Shown here: one piece after another, positions 28,401 to 35,253 of the stretch
Layout: each line of letters begins with the position of its first letter
How positions within the stretch are numbered: the first letter of the stretch is position 1
Assembly (NCBI RefSeq): GCF_008868175.1
Contig: NZ_WBKT01000007.1
Span: 21,970 to 85,969 of the forward strand
DNA from: Micromonospora sp. AMSO31t
GTDB taxonomy: Bacteria; Actinomycetota; Actinomycetes; Mycobacteriales; Micromonosporaceae
Direction of reading: 5' to 3'
Length of the DNA: 64,000 bases
Program-made: the position numbers and the translations under genes
The notes under the pieces: model-generated
Seen by the model: only the letters and a program-made list of their open reading frames with translations
Told to the model about the DNA's origin: nothing
Databases searched by the model: none

Positions 28401-28523
28401 TGTCAAGCCCCGGGTTTGATGGAGAGTTGGTTAGCTGGTTTTCAGGGGTGCGGTGACCGGCTGGGTCATCGCGTGTAGGGCCTCGTGTTCGGCGGGCGGG
28501 ATGTGTCCGAGCTCGCGCGCTGC
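28401..28523 (-). mobile_element. IS3-family terminal fragment
   Basis: TGTCAAGCCCCGGGTTTGAT at 28401 is an IS3-type terminal repeat. On the minus strand the last residues of an integrase-type transposase read RELGHIPPAEHEALHAMTQP and then VTAPLKTS with a TAA at 28431-28433. Only about 30 codons remain. The fragment joins the truncated creatininase gene to a regulator gene that lacks its natural start. Confidence 0.7.
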
Positions 28524-29058
28524 CCGTCTCAAGCACGACCTGACCCTGGAGGCGCTTTCCGAGATCACGGGTATCTCCGCCTCGACCCTCTCGCGGCTTG
28601 AAGCCGGCAAGCGCGCACCGAACCTGGAACTGCTCCTGCCCGTCACCCGGGCCCTGCGGTTGAGCCTCGACGACCTGCTGATGTGGCATGCGCCCGACCC
28701 GCGAGTGCAGTCGCGCACCAGACACTTCGGGAACCTCACCGTCGAATACCTGTCGCCCGACACCGCGCCCGTCCAGACATTCAAGATGACCTTCACCCCC
28801 ACGACCGAGCCGATGCAGACCCGCAGCCACGACGGCTACGAATGGTTCTACGTCCTACGCGGCCGCGCCCGGGTCATCCTCGGCGACCGCGAACTCGTCA
28901 TCGAGGCCGGTCAAGCGGCCGAATTCGATACCCGCATCCCACACGGCGTCGCCGCCCTCGGCGGTGAACCGGTCGAAGTCCTCTCCATCTTCAACCGCAG
29001 TGGTGAACGCATCCACCTGCCCGGTATCGGCAGCCCACACCCGCACGGCCGGCGGTGA
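28453..29058 (+). CDS. XRE-cupin transcriptional regulator 1 (5' end replaced)
   Basis: Helix-turn-helix of the XRE type (LTLEALSEITGISASTLSRL then EAGKRAPNLE), then a cupin sensor domain with SHDGYEWFYVLRGRARVILG and AAEFDTRIPHGVAALGG. The first roughly 24 codons are the complement of the IS3 scar and replace the native N terminus, including part of helix 1. An ATG at 28453 keeps the frame open, so a chimeric 201-residue protein is possible. It is a distant paralogue of the regulator at 34600-35181. Confidence 0.65.
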   Translation: MTGWVIACRASCSAGGMCPSSRAARLKHDLTLEALSEITGISASTLSRLEAGKRAPNLELLLPVTRALRLSLDDLLMWHAPDPRVQSRTRHFGNLTVEYLSPDTAPVQTFKMTFTPTTEPMQTRSHDGYEWFYVLRGRARVILGDRELVIEAGQAAEFDTRIPHGVAALGGEPVEVLSIFNRSGERIHLPGIGSPHPHGRR

Positions 29059-29104
29059 GCGCAGGAGACGGCAGACGCGCGTACGCGGCACCTGGGCGCC
29101 TTAA

Positions 29105-29119
29105 TGGAAATGGTTTTCC
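29105..29119. promoter_or_regulatory. Zur-box-like operator before map
   Basis: TGGAAATGGTTTTCC is near-palindromic and fits the window consensus TGRAAAYSGTTNTCR except at the last base. A TAGGCT -10-like hexamer follows at about 29133 and the start codon at 29146, so the transcript may be leaderless and repressed by zinc-bound Zur. Confidence 0.65.
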
Positions 29120-29145
29120 TTTCCCATGATTGCTAGGCTGGGAGG

Positions 29146-30003
29146 ATGACCGTTCGTAGTGCGCTTGCCCCCGGCCGGCTGTCCCCGGAGCGGTCCGTTC
29201 CCGCGACGATCCCTCGTCCGGAGTACGTCGGGCGGCCGGGCCCGAAGCCGTGGCGCGGCGCCGACGTGCAAACTCCCGAGACCATCGAGCGGATGCGGCT
29301 AGCCGGTCGGCTGGCCGCGCAGGCGCTGCAACTCGCCGGCGCCCACTGCACCGTCGGCGTGCGGACCGACCAGATTGACCGCGTGGTGCATGAGTTTTTC
29401 TGCGACCACGGGGCGTACCCGTCGCCGCTGGGTTACCGAGGCTTCCCGAAGTCCTGCTGCACCTCCCTGAACGAAGTCATCTGCCACGGCATACCCGACT
29501 CGACCGTGCTCGAGGACGGTGACATCGTCAACGTCGACGTCACCGGGTTCATCCACGGGGTGCACGGGGACACCAGCGCCACGTTCCTGGTCGGTGAGGT
29601 CACCGAGGAAGCGGATCTGCTCGTCGCCCGCACCCGTGAGGCGCTGATGCGGGGCATCAGGGTGGTGGCGCCCGGACGGCCGATCAACGCGATCGGCCGG
29701 GTCATCGAGTCGTACGCCCGGAGGTTCGGCTACGGAGTGGTGCGAGACTTCACCGGCCACGGCATCGCGGAAGTGTTTCATTCGGGGCTGCACATCCCCC
29801 ACTACGACGATCCCCGGCTGACCACGACGATGGAAGTGGGGATGACCTTCACCATCGAACCGATGATCACGCTCGGTACCCACGAGTACGACATGTGGAG
29901 CGACGGCTGGACAGCCGTGACCAAAGACCGCAGCTGGACAGCCCAGTTCGAGCACACGCTCGTGGTGACCGAGGATGGCTGCGAAGTCCTGACGCAACCC
30001 TGA
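29146..30003 (+). CDS. map: Methionine aminopeptidase type I
   Basis: A 285-residue enzyme that removes N-terminal methionine from new proteins and needs a dinuclear metal site. The five metal ligands are visible in [31 protein letters not shown] and QFEHTLVV. The N-terminal 40 residues (ending in [13 protein letters not shown]) are typical of the long actinobacterial MetAP. The start at 29146 lies directly after GGGAGG and near a TAGGCT -10, which suggests leaderless translation. A Zur-like box sits upstream, so this looks like a zinc-starvation paralogue of a housekeeping enzyme. Confidence 0.92.
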   Translation: MTVRSALAPGRLSPERSVPATIPRPEYVGRPGPKPWRGADVQTPETIERMRLAGRLAAQALQLAGAHCTVGVRTDQIDRVVHEFFCDHGAYPSPLGYRGFPKSCCTSLNEVICHGIPDSTVLEDGDIVNVDVTGFIHGVHGDTSATFLVGEVTEEADLLVARTREALMRGIRVVAPGRPINAIGRVIESYARRFGYGVVRDFTGHGIAEVFHSGLHIPHYDDPRLTTTMEVGMTFTIEPMITLGTHEYDMWSDGWTAVTKDRSWTAQFEHTLVVTEDGCEVLTQP

Positions 30004-30040
30004 CGGACCTGTCGGACCGCACGGCGAACGGCTGTGGCAG

Positions 30041-30361
30041 CTACCGGCTCCGGCCGGCGCCCGCACCGGCGGTGGCGTGGTAGTCGTGGTCGTCGGCGGG
30101 GTGGTCGGACAGGTTCCGGTCGGTGTGGTCGGCGTGGTACAGCGCCTCGGCCAGCAGCGCCCGCACGTGGAGGTCGGCGGCGGAGTAGTAGACGAAGGTA
30201 CCTTCGCGGCGGCACTGGACCAGACCGGCCAGGCGAAGCTTCGCCAGATGCTGACTGACCGCGGTCGGCACGGCACCGACGAGCTCGGCAAGACATGCCA
30301 CCGACGACTCACCGTGCAGCAGCGCCCACAGAATCTTGATCCGGGTCGGGTCAGCGAGCAT
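30041..30361 (-). CDS. ArsR/SmtB-family metal sensor, start altered
   Basis: A 106-residue frame with MLADPTRIKILWALLHGESS and TAVSQHLAKLRLAGLVQCRR (the recognition helix), then a histidine/aspartate-rich tail, YHADHTDRNLSDHPADDHDY, matching the zinc site of SmtB/CzrA-type sensors. The normal first helix (HVQVHLAAEGFR) is encoded just upstream, but it merges with a CobW fragment, so the original start codon is gone. Zinc would release the protein from DNA. It may be translated from the internal ATG at 30361 and be impaired. Confidence 0.65.
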   Translation of the reverse strand: MLADPTRIKILWALLHGESSVACLAELVGAVPTAVSQHLAKLRLAGLVQCRREGTFVYYSAADLHVRALLAEALYHADHTDRNLSDHPADDHDYHATAGAGAGRSR

Positions 30362-30392
30362 GCGGAAGCCCTCGGCGGCAAGGTGGACCTGG

Positions 30393-30645
30393 ACGTGACG
30401 GTGGTGTCGTGCTGGTGGTCGGTGTCGGTGAGGAACTGCGGGTCGGTCTGCAGCACCCGGGTGAGGTCGAACGCGCCGACGTCGAGGATCCGGTCCAGGT
30501 CGATCTTCGCCTGCTGGGCCGGGATGATCTCGGCGAGGGCGTTGATCGGGCGGAGCCGCTGGCGGATCTCGTCCAGGTCGGTGTCGCTGACCAGGTCCGT
30601 CTTGTTGAGCACGATGACCTGAAGATCCTGCCCCCTACCGCCGCG
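30393..30645 (-). pseudogene. Central fragment of a COG0523 (CobW) GTPase
   Basis: The minus strand encodes VIVLNKTDLVSDTDLDEIRQ, containing the G4 motif NKTD, then DRILDVGAFDLTRVLQTD and a DHQHDTTVTS stretch. These belong to the middle of a CobW-type metallochaperone. The P-loop, the CxCC motif and the C-terminal domain are missing, and the fragment runs directly into the arsR gene. It is a third, dead member of the COG0523 family in this island. Confidence 0.75.
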
Positions 30646-30780
30646 CCGCCCACATATCGACCAACGCCGCTTCCGACATCGTCGACCCGCACCATCGCCC
30701 TCGCCGGCCGAACACCAACCCGGCACTGGACAACGCCTTCTCCGAGGTACGAGACCTCCCTCAGCGAAGAATGGCTGTGA

Positions 30781-31185
30781 TCAGCGGGAGCACTCCGCGC
30801 AGGTGCCGAAGACCTCCAGAGTGTGGGCGACGTCGGTGAAGCCGTGCTGGGCGGCCAGCTGGTCGGCCCACCGCTCGACGGCGGGTCCGGCGACCTCCAC
30901 CGTGCGTCCGCACTGGCGGCAGACCAGATGATGATGGTGTGCGCTCTGGCTGCACAGGCGGAACAACTGCTCGCCGCCGGGCAGCCGCGTGGAGTCGACC
31001 TCGCCGGCCTCGACCAGCATCTGCAACGTCCGGTACACGGTGGTGAGGCCGACGCGCGCCTGCCGGGCGAGCAGCATCTGGTGCAGCTGCTGTGCCGAAT
31101 GGAACCCCTCGACCTCGCGCAGCAGTGCCAGCACCTCGCCCCGCTGACGGGTGTTACGGGTTACGTTCTGCATCGTCTGGGTCAC
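30781..31185 (-). CDS. zur: Zinc uptake regulator Zur (FurB)
   Basis: A 134-residue Fur-family repressor. The DNA-binding half has NTRQRGEVLALLREVEGFHS and VGLTTVYRTLQMLVEAGEVD. The metal-binding half has HHHHLVCRQCGRTVE and FGTCAECSR, the two CxxC pairs for the structural zinc, plus histidines for the sensing site. The sequence matches actinobacterial FurB/Zur better than iron-type Fur. It is the obvious candidate to bind the eight TGRAAAYSGTTNTCR sites nearby. A GTG start at 31185 was used; ATG four codons later is an alternative. Confidence 0.85.
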   Translation of the reverse strand: MTQTMQNVTRNTRQRGEVLALLREVEGFHSAQQLHQMLLARQARVGLTTVYRTLQMLVEAGEVDSTRLPGGEQLFRLCSQSAHHHHLVCRQCGRTVEVAGPAVERWADQLAAQHGFTDVAHTLEVFGTCAECSR

Positions 31186-31317
31186 CGTGAACGCATTCTC
31201 CTTGCTGGCGGCCGTAGCCTACTCGGCGCTTTCGATCTCGCCTTCTACCTGCGGTGCCACAATTATGCGTCGCTGGGACCGACGCCCTGCCCCGCCTGTC
31301 ATGCGCCGTAGGAATCG

Positions 31318-31740
31318 TTACGACGGTTCTGGACATGCGGCGGCTGGCTGCGGCGTCGCGACGGTGACCCGAATTCCGGTGGTCAAGGTCAAGCCGCCCC
31401 GGCCCAGGCAGGCGGGTCTGAGTGCTCGCGCTGCGTCGGTCGCGGCGGCGAGATGTTCGGCCGGGATGCGCCGCAGCAGCGCGCGTCCACCGTGCGACCA
31501 CATCCACTCCATCCAGTGGTCCACGTCGCGGAAGCGGCTCTCGATCCGGTGCTCACTGATCGCGGTGACGGCGAGGCCGGCGGCTGCCATGGTGCGGTGA
31601 CCGCCCGTTCGTCGGCGAACGGGTCGGCGGCCGGCGCCGGTCGGGGCCGGTCCGCCCGCAGATGCGCGGCGAGGGCGTCCATGGCGGCGATGAACGCCGG
31701 GTCCTGGGCGGCGAAGGTGCTGGTGGCCAGCCCGCCCGCC
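31318..31740 (-). pseudogene. C-terminal SAM methyltransferase remnant
   Basis: The minus strand reads QDPAFIAAMDALAAHLRADR and PFADERAVT, then after a frame change MAAAGLAVTAISEHRIESRF, RDVDHWMEWMWSHGGRALLR and LTLTTGIRVTVATPQ with a stop at 31318. This is the last third of a class I methyltransferase; the SAM-binding motif is absent. It stands just upstream of zur, among other decayed genes. Confidence 0.6.
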
Positions 31741-31887
31741 GGTGTGGTTTGGCTGTCAAGGCCGGGTGCCTGGGTAGCTGTCCCAGCCCGCCAAGTTCGT
31801 GGTCTTGGATGTGGAACGGCCCGAAGGTGGGCGTCGTCCTTGGGTCATCCCTTGCCTCGGTACATCTTCTGCTGGATTCAGCGTTGG

Positions 31888-32229
31888 ATGTATTATTTCG
31901 TGGTGGAGACGTTGACCTACGCGCAGGTACTGGCCCGCTTCGGCCACGCCCTGTCCGAACCGCTGCGCGCCCGGCTACTGCTGGCCCTGCGGGACGGACC
32001 CGGCTACCCGGCGGAGCTGGCCGACCTGCTGGGTACCAGCCGGCAGAACCTGTCCAACCATCTGGCCTGCCTACGCGGGTGCGGCCTGGTCGTGGCCGTT
32101 GCCGAGGGTCGGCGTACCCGCTACGAATTGGCTGACGTTCGGCTCGCCCACGCGTTGGGCGACCTCCTTGGTGTCGTTCTCGCCGTGGACCCGGCCGCGT
32201 GCGGCGACTCCGGCGAGGACTGCTGCTGA
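31888..32229 (+). CDS. ArsR/CmtR-like metal-responsive repressor
   Basis: A 113-residue protein with ARFGHALSEPLRARLLLALR, the recognition helix TSRQNLSNHLACLRGCGLV, and a C-terminal GDSGEDCC. The cysteines in CLRGCG correspond to the CmtR/CadC-type metal site, suggesting sensing of Cd, Pb or Zn. TATTAT at 31891-31896 could be a -10, in which case a GTG at 31900 or 31903 would be the real start. The gene is translationally coupled to a CDF efflux pump, its probable target. Confidence 0.8.
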   Translation: MYYFVVETLTYAQVLARFGHALSEPLRARLLLALRDGPGYPAELADLLGTSRQNLSNHLACLRGCGLVVAVAEGRRTRYELADVRLAHALGDLLGVVLAVDPAACGDSGEDCC

Positions 32230-32972
32230 TGAGCCTGCGATTGGTTCCATTGGCGCCGGCTGGTCCCGCGCCGGCCCGCCGCGCCGTGCTCGCTCGACGG
32301 CTCCGGCTGCTGGTCGCCGTGACGATCACCTACAACGTCGTCGAGGCGATCGTGGCGATCGGTGCCGGCACGATCGCCTCGTCGACCGCGCTGATCGGCT
32401 TCGGTCTGGATTCCATCATCGAGGTGGCGTCCGCGGCTGCGGTGGCGTGGCAGTTCGCCGGCCTGGATCCCGAGGCCCGGGAGAAGGCCGCGCTGCGTGT
32501 CATCGCGTTGTCGTTCTTCGCCCTGGCCGCCTACGTCACGGTCGAGGCGGTACGGGCGCTCGGCGGCGCCGAGGCCGAGCACTCCACGGTCGGGTTGGTA
32601 CTGGCTGGACTGTCGGTGGTGGTGATGCCGGTGCTGTCGGCGGCACAACGTCGCGTCGGCCGCGAGCTTGGTTCCCGCTCGGCGGTGGCCGACTCCAAGC
32701 AGACACTGCTGTGCACCTACCTGTCGGCGGTTTTGCTCGTCGGCCTGGCCCTCAACAGCCTTTTCGGCTGGTCGTGGGCCGACCCGATCGCGGCGCTGGC
32801 GATCGCCGTGGTCGCGGTCAAGGAAGGCCGGCAAGCGTGGCGCGGGGACAACTGTTGCGCAGTCCCGCTGACCGTGGCCGCACCCAGCGCCGACGGCGCC
32901 GGTGACGGATGTGCGTGCGCGCCTGGGTGCTCCTGCTGCCCGGGGGAGCCCACGGGAACCGAAAGAAGGTAG
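32229..32972 (+). CDS. Cation diffusion facilitator-type efflux protein
   Basis: A 247-residue membrane protein with about five or six helices. ALIGFGLDSIIEVASAAAVA carries the helix-2 metal site and SRSAVADSKQTLLCTYLSAV the helix-5 site of the CDF fold, although the second histidine-aspartate pair is altered. The C terminus ends in a cysteine cluster, CACAPGCSCCPG, instead of the usual cytoplasmic domain. The start shares one base with the arsR stop. Its likely role is to expel Zn, Cd or Pb under control of the adjacent repressor. Confidence 0.78.
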   Translation: MSLRLVPLAPAGPAPARRAVLARRLRLLVAVTITYNVVEAIVAIGAGTIASSTALIGFGLDSIIEVASAAAVAWQFAGLDPEAREKAALRVIALSFFALAAYVTVEAVRALGGAEAEHSTVGLVLAGLSVVVMPVLSAAQRRVGRELGSRSAVADSKQTLLCTYLSAVLLVGLALNSLFGWSWADPIAALAIAVVAVKEGRQAWRGDNCCAVPLTVAAPSADGAGDGCACAPGCSCCPGEPTGTERR

Positions 32973-33068
32973 CCGCGGATCGGAGTCCGCCAAGAAACCA
33001 CGGTAGACCAGCGTCTTTACAAGATCATGAATCTGGCGGACTGAGCCGACCACCCCGACGCAGGGCCG

Positions 33069-33566
33069 TCAAGCGACATGTTCTAAGCGTTCCGTGAGGT
33101 CGGGCCAGGCGGTCTCTTGTCGTAGTTGGTCTTGGTTTCAGGCAGCCGTGGAGCACGCCGACGAGTCGGTTGCCGAGCTGGGGTAGCGCGGCGCGGTGGC
33201 CGACGCCGCGAGCGCGGAGTTGGCCGTAGTAGCGGGGAGCACCCGGGCGCCGAGCGCAGCGCTCAACCCAGGCTGGCTGACGTAGATATCAGCGTCCGGG
33301 TGCTGACCAAGATGGTCCCTCACCTGGTCCTGCAAGGTCTTGATCTCGGCGTTGAGGGTGGCCAGGACGGCGATCTGTGCGCGGACCGTGACGGCGTACG
33401 CGGTTGTCACGACGGACGGTTGGCGCAGGTGCTCGGTCCGTGGCGCATCTCGAATCGCCTCAGCCTTGACCGTCGCGTGGTGGCGCCGTGCCCGCTTGAC
33501 CGCAGCGAGGATCCGTGTCAGGGGCAGCCGGGCCGCCGAGGCCGGCTCAGGTGCCTTGGCCAGCAC
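33069..33566 (-). mobile_element. IS110-family transposase remnant
   Basis: On the minus strand a frame reads RILAAVKRARRHHATVKAEA, IAVLATLNAEIKTLQDQVRD and VSQPGLSAALGARVL, the coiled coil and second domain of IS110 transposases. After an internal deletion and a frame change, YYGQLRARGVGHRAALRQLG and NRLVGVLHGCL appear, then TAWPDLTERLEHVA with a stop at 33069. The N-terminal DEDD domain is missing, so the element is dead. Confidence 0.75.
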
Positions 33567-33720
33567 TCAAGCGCTTCCGGCGCCACGAGACCTCCGCCGT
33601 CGAAGGGTCGACTCACAACCTAACGGTACTGGTTTTCGTTTCACAGCTCGCCGCCCCCGTTCGGCCGCCAGCCGTCGTCGCCGTCGCCACGGCGCGGCTA
33701 TGTTCCCAATCACCGGACAG

Positions 33721-33736
33721 ATGCGTCTTCACGCAT
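33721..33736 (+). promoter_or_regulatory. Palindromic operator before His-rich gene A
   Basis: ATGCGT-CTTC-ACGCAT is a perfect inverted repeat, immediately followed by ATATATT, a good -10. The related arrangement ATGCGCATCTCGGCATGTAT precedes the paralogous gene B, and CGCAT/ATGCG half-sites flank the start of the arsR gene at 46654. It may be an ArsR-type operator. Confidence 0.45.
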
Positions 33737-33770
33737 ATATTGTTGGGGCGAGCCAATTTCAGGAGGACGG

Positions 33771-34223
33771 ATGAGCACCAGCACCATCCACCCCACCCAC
33801 GTCGACGAACACCGCCACACCCACGGGCCAGAGTGCGGGCACCCGAGCGTGCAGCACCTCGGGCACGTCGACTTCGTGCACGACGAGCACCTGCACCACG
33901 CGCACGACGGGCACTACGACGAGTGCAGCACCGAGGGCCACCGCCCCGCCGAGCAGCACCAGCACCGCCACGGGGACGGGTGCGGGCACGTTGCGGTCGC
34001 GCACGACGGACACACCGACTACCTCCACGACGGGCACGTGCACCACGAGCACGACGACCACTACGACGAATGCGCATCGGGTCAGCATGCGGTCGCGGAA
34101 GAGCACGACCACGTCCACGGGGACGGCTGCGGCCACTCCCCCGTACTGCACGGCGACCACCTCGACTACATCCACCACGGTCACCGGCACGCGGCACACG
34201 CAGGCCACTACGACGAGCACTGA
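33771..34223 (+). CDS. His/Cys-rich triple-repeat metal-binding protein A
   Basis: A 150-residue cytosolic protein with no signal peptide. After a 13-residue leader it consists of three tandem units of about 49 residues of the form HxHxHGxxCGHxxVxHxGHxD(Y/F)xHDxHxHxxHxGHYDEC. About a quarter of each unit is histidine, with a regularly placed CGH and YDEC. AGGAGG lies upstream of the ATG. The repetition and ligand density suggest a zinc or nickel buffer, a store, or a donor to the CobW/CooC chaperones nearby. I know no named family. A paralogue of equal length lies at 47897-48349. Confidence 0.8.
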   Translation: MSTSTIHPTHVDEHRHTHGPECGHPSVQHLGHVDFVHDEHLHHAHDGHYDECSTEGHRPAEQHQHRHGDGCGHVAVAHDGHTDYLHDGHVHHEHDDHYDECASGQHAVAEEHDHVHGDGCGHSPVLHGDHLDYIHHGHRHAAHAGHYDEH

Positions 34224-34599
34224 CCTCGTTCGCAAGGCGGACCGATCGCCTGTGAGTGCGCTCTGGCCGATCAACGTCAGTGTGTAGGTAGGGCCCTCCG
34301 GCGCGGCCTGCCCCATCCCGTCGATAACGGAAATGGTATAAGTACCGCCGGGCCCGTTCTCACGCCCCACTCCACACGGCACTGCTGCCGGGACGACGGA
34401 GTCTGTCGTCACCCGTTGACGACGTGGCAAGCACGGCTAATCGATGGTGACCGGGCTCGCCGCTGTGCAAGTGGAGGTGCAGCGTCAGGCGCTGGCGGCG
34501 GGTCAGCCGGCCGCGGATCGGCGGCGGTGCCCGGTTCAGGTTCCGGGACGGGCGCGTGCCCGGTTCAGGTTCCGGGACGGGCGCAGGGCCAGGCCCGAG
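34224..34599. other. Gap with a decayed secreted-protein fragment
   Basis: On the minus strand RENGPGGTYTISVIDGMGQA and PEGPTYTLTLIGQSALTGDR resemble the end of a beta-sandwich domain of a secreted protein, but the frame continues into antisense of the His-rich gene. A direct duplication of CCCGGTTCAGGTTCCGGGAC occurs at about 34530-34577. No intact gene is seen. Confidence 0.4.
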
Positions 34600-35181
34600 C
34601 TACCTCGTCGGACTGCGGCGGGTGTCCTCGTGGAGATGGGCGTGTTCGCCGTCGCGATCGAAGATCATGATGAGTTCCGCTGCGCCGTCCATGGCCGAGA
34701 GGGCATGCGGGGTCATGGTCGAGAACTCGGCGGCCTCGCCGGCCTCGACAGTGACCTCGCGGTCGCCCAGCGACAGGCGCACCCGCCCCTCGATCACGAA
34801 AAACCAGTCGTGACCGGGGTGGACCCGCTGCTCCAACGTCTTGCGTGTCGGTTCCAGCCGCATCTTCAACGCGATGGTGCGGCCGGTCGGCCGGCTCAAC
34901 ATCCACGTCGTGCGCTCACCTGAGCTGTCCGGTATCGGACGGATGACCACGTCATCGTCGTTGCGTACGTCGAGGAGCGCGTCGAGATCGACGTGGAGCG
35001 CCGCTGCCAGCGGCAGCAGGACGTCGAGGCTGATCGTCCGCTTGCCGGTCTCGATGCGGCTGATGGTAGAGGGACTCAGGTTGGTCCGAGCGGCGAGTTC
35101 GTCGAGCGAGAAGCCCAACGTGTTGCGGAGAGCCCGCAGTCGGGTCCGGACCACCCGTTCGATCTCGTTGAGCTCGGACAT
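34600..35181 (-). CDS. XRE-cupin transcriptional regulator 2
   Basis: A 193-residue protein: an XRE helix-turn-helix at residues 14-68 (GFSLDELAARTNLSPSTISR, IETGKRTISL) and a cupin domain at 105-180 (HPGHDWFFVIEGRVRLSLGD, AAEFSTMTPHAL). It is transcribed divergently from the oxidoreductase-methyltransferase gene. A palindrome, TTGCAAATTTCGCAA, stands just upstream of its start and is the probable operator for both genes. The cupin may sense a small metabolite. Confidence 0.88.
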   Translation of the reverse strand: MSELNEIERVVRTRLRALRNTLGFSLDELAARTNLSPSTISRIETGKRTISLDVLLPLAAALHVDLDALLDVRNDDDVVIRPIPDSSGERTTWMLSRPTGRTIALKMRLEPTRKTLEQRVHPGHDWFFVIEGRVRLSLGDREVTVEAGEAAEFSTMTPHALSAMDGAAELIMIFDRDGEHAHLHEDTRRSPTR

Positions 35182-35197
35182 GACCTTCACCTGACTC

Positions 35198-35212
35198 TTG
35201 CAAATTTCGCAA
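35198..35212. promoter_or_regulatory. Palindromic operator between XRE and oxidoreductase genes
   Basis: TTGCAAATTTCGCAA is a near-perfect palindrome, with TTTGCAC nearby as a second partial site. It lies 17 bases before the XRE gene and 42 bases before the divergent gene, and is likely bound by XRE-cupin regulator 2. Confidence 0.55.
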
Positions 35213-35253
35213 ACAGATTTGCACTCCTTGCGATTCATCGTAGCGTGGGCGTC

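Noticed and set aside
33630..33655. Possible Zur box (CGAAAACCAGTACCG on the minus strand) before His-rich gene A
   Set aside because: Only about 11 of 15 positions fit, the symmetric half is poor, and a better palindrome lies directly at the gene's promoter.
34325..34345. Zur-like AACGGAAATGGTATAAG
   Set aside because: It lies in a decayed coding fragment (TYTISVIDG on the minus strand), has a poor right half-site and no gene start follows it.
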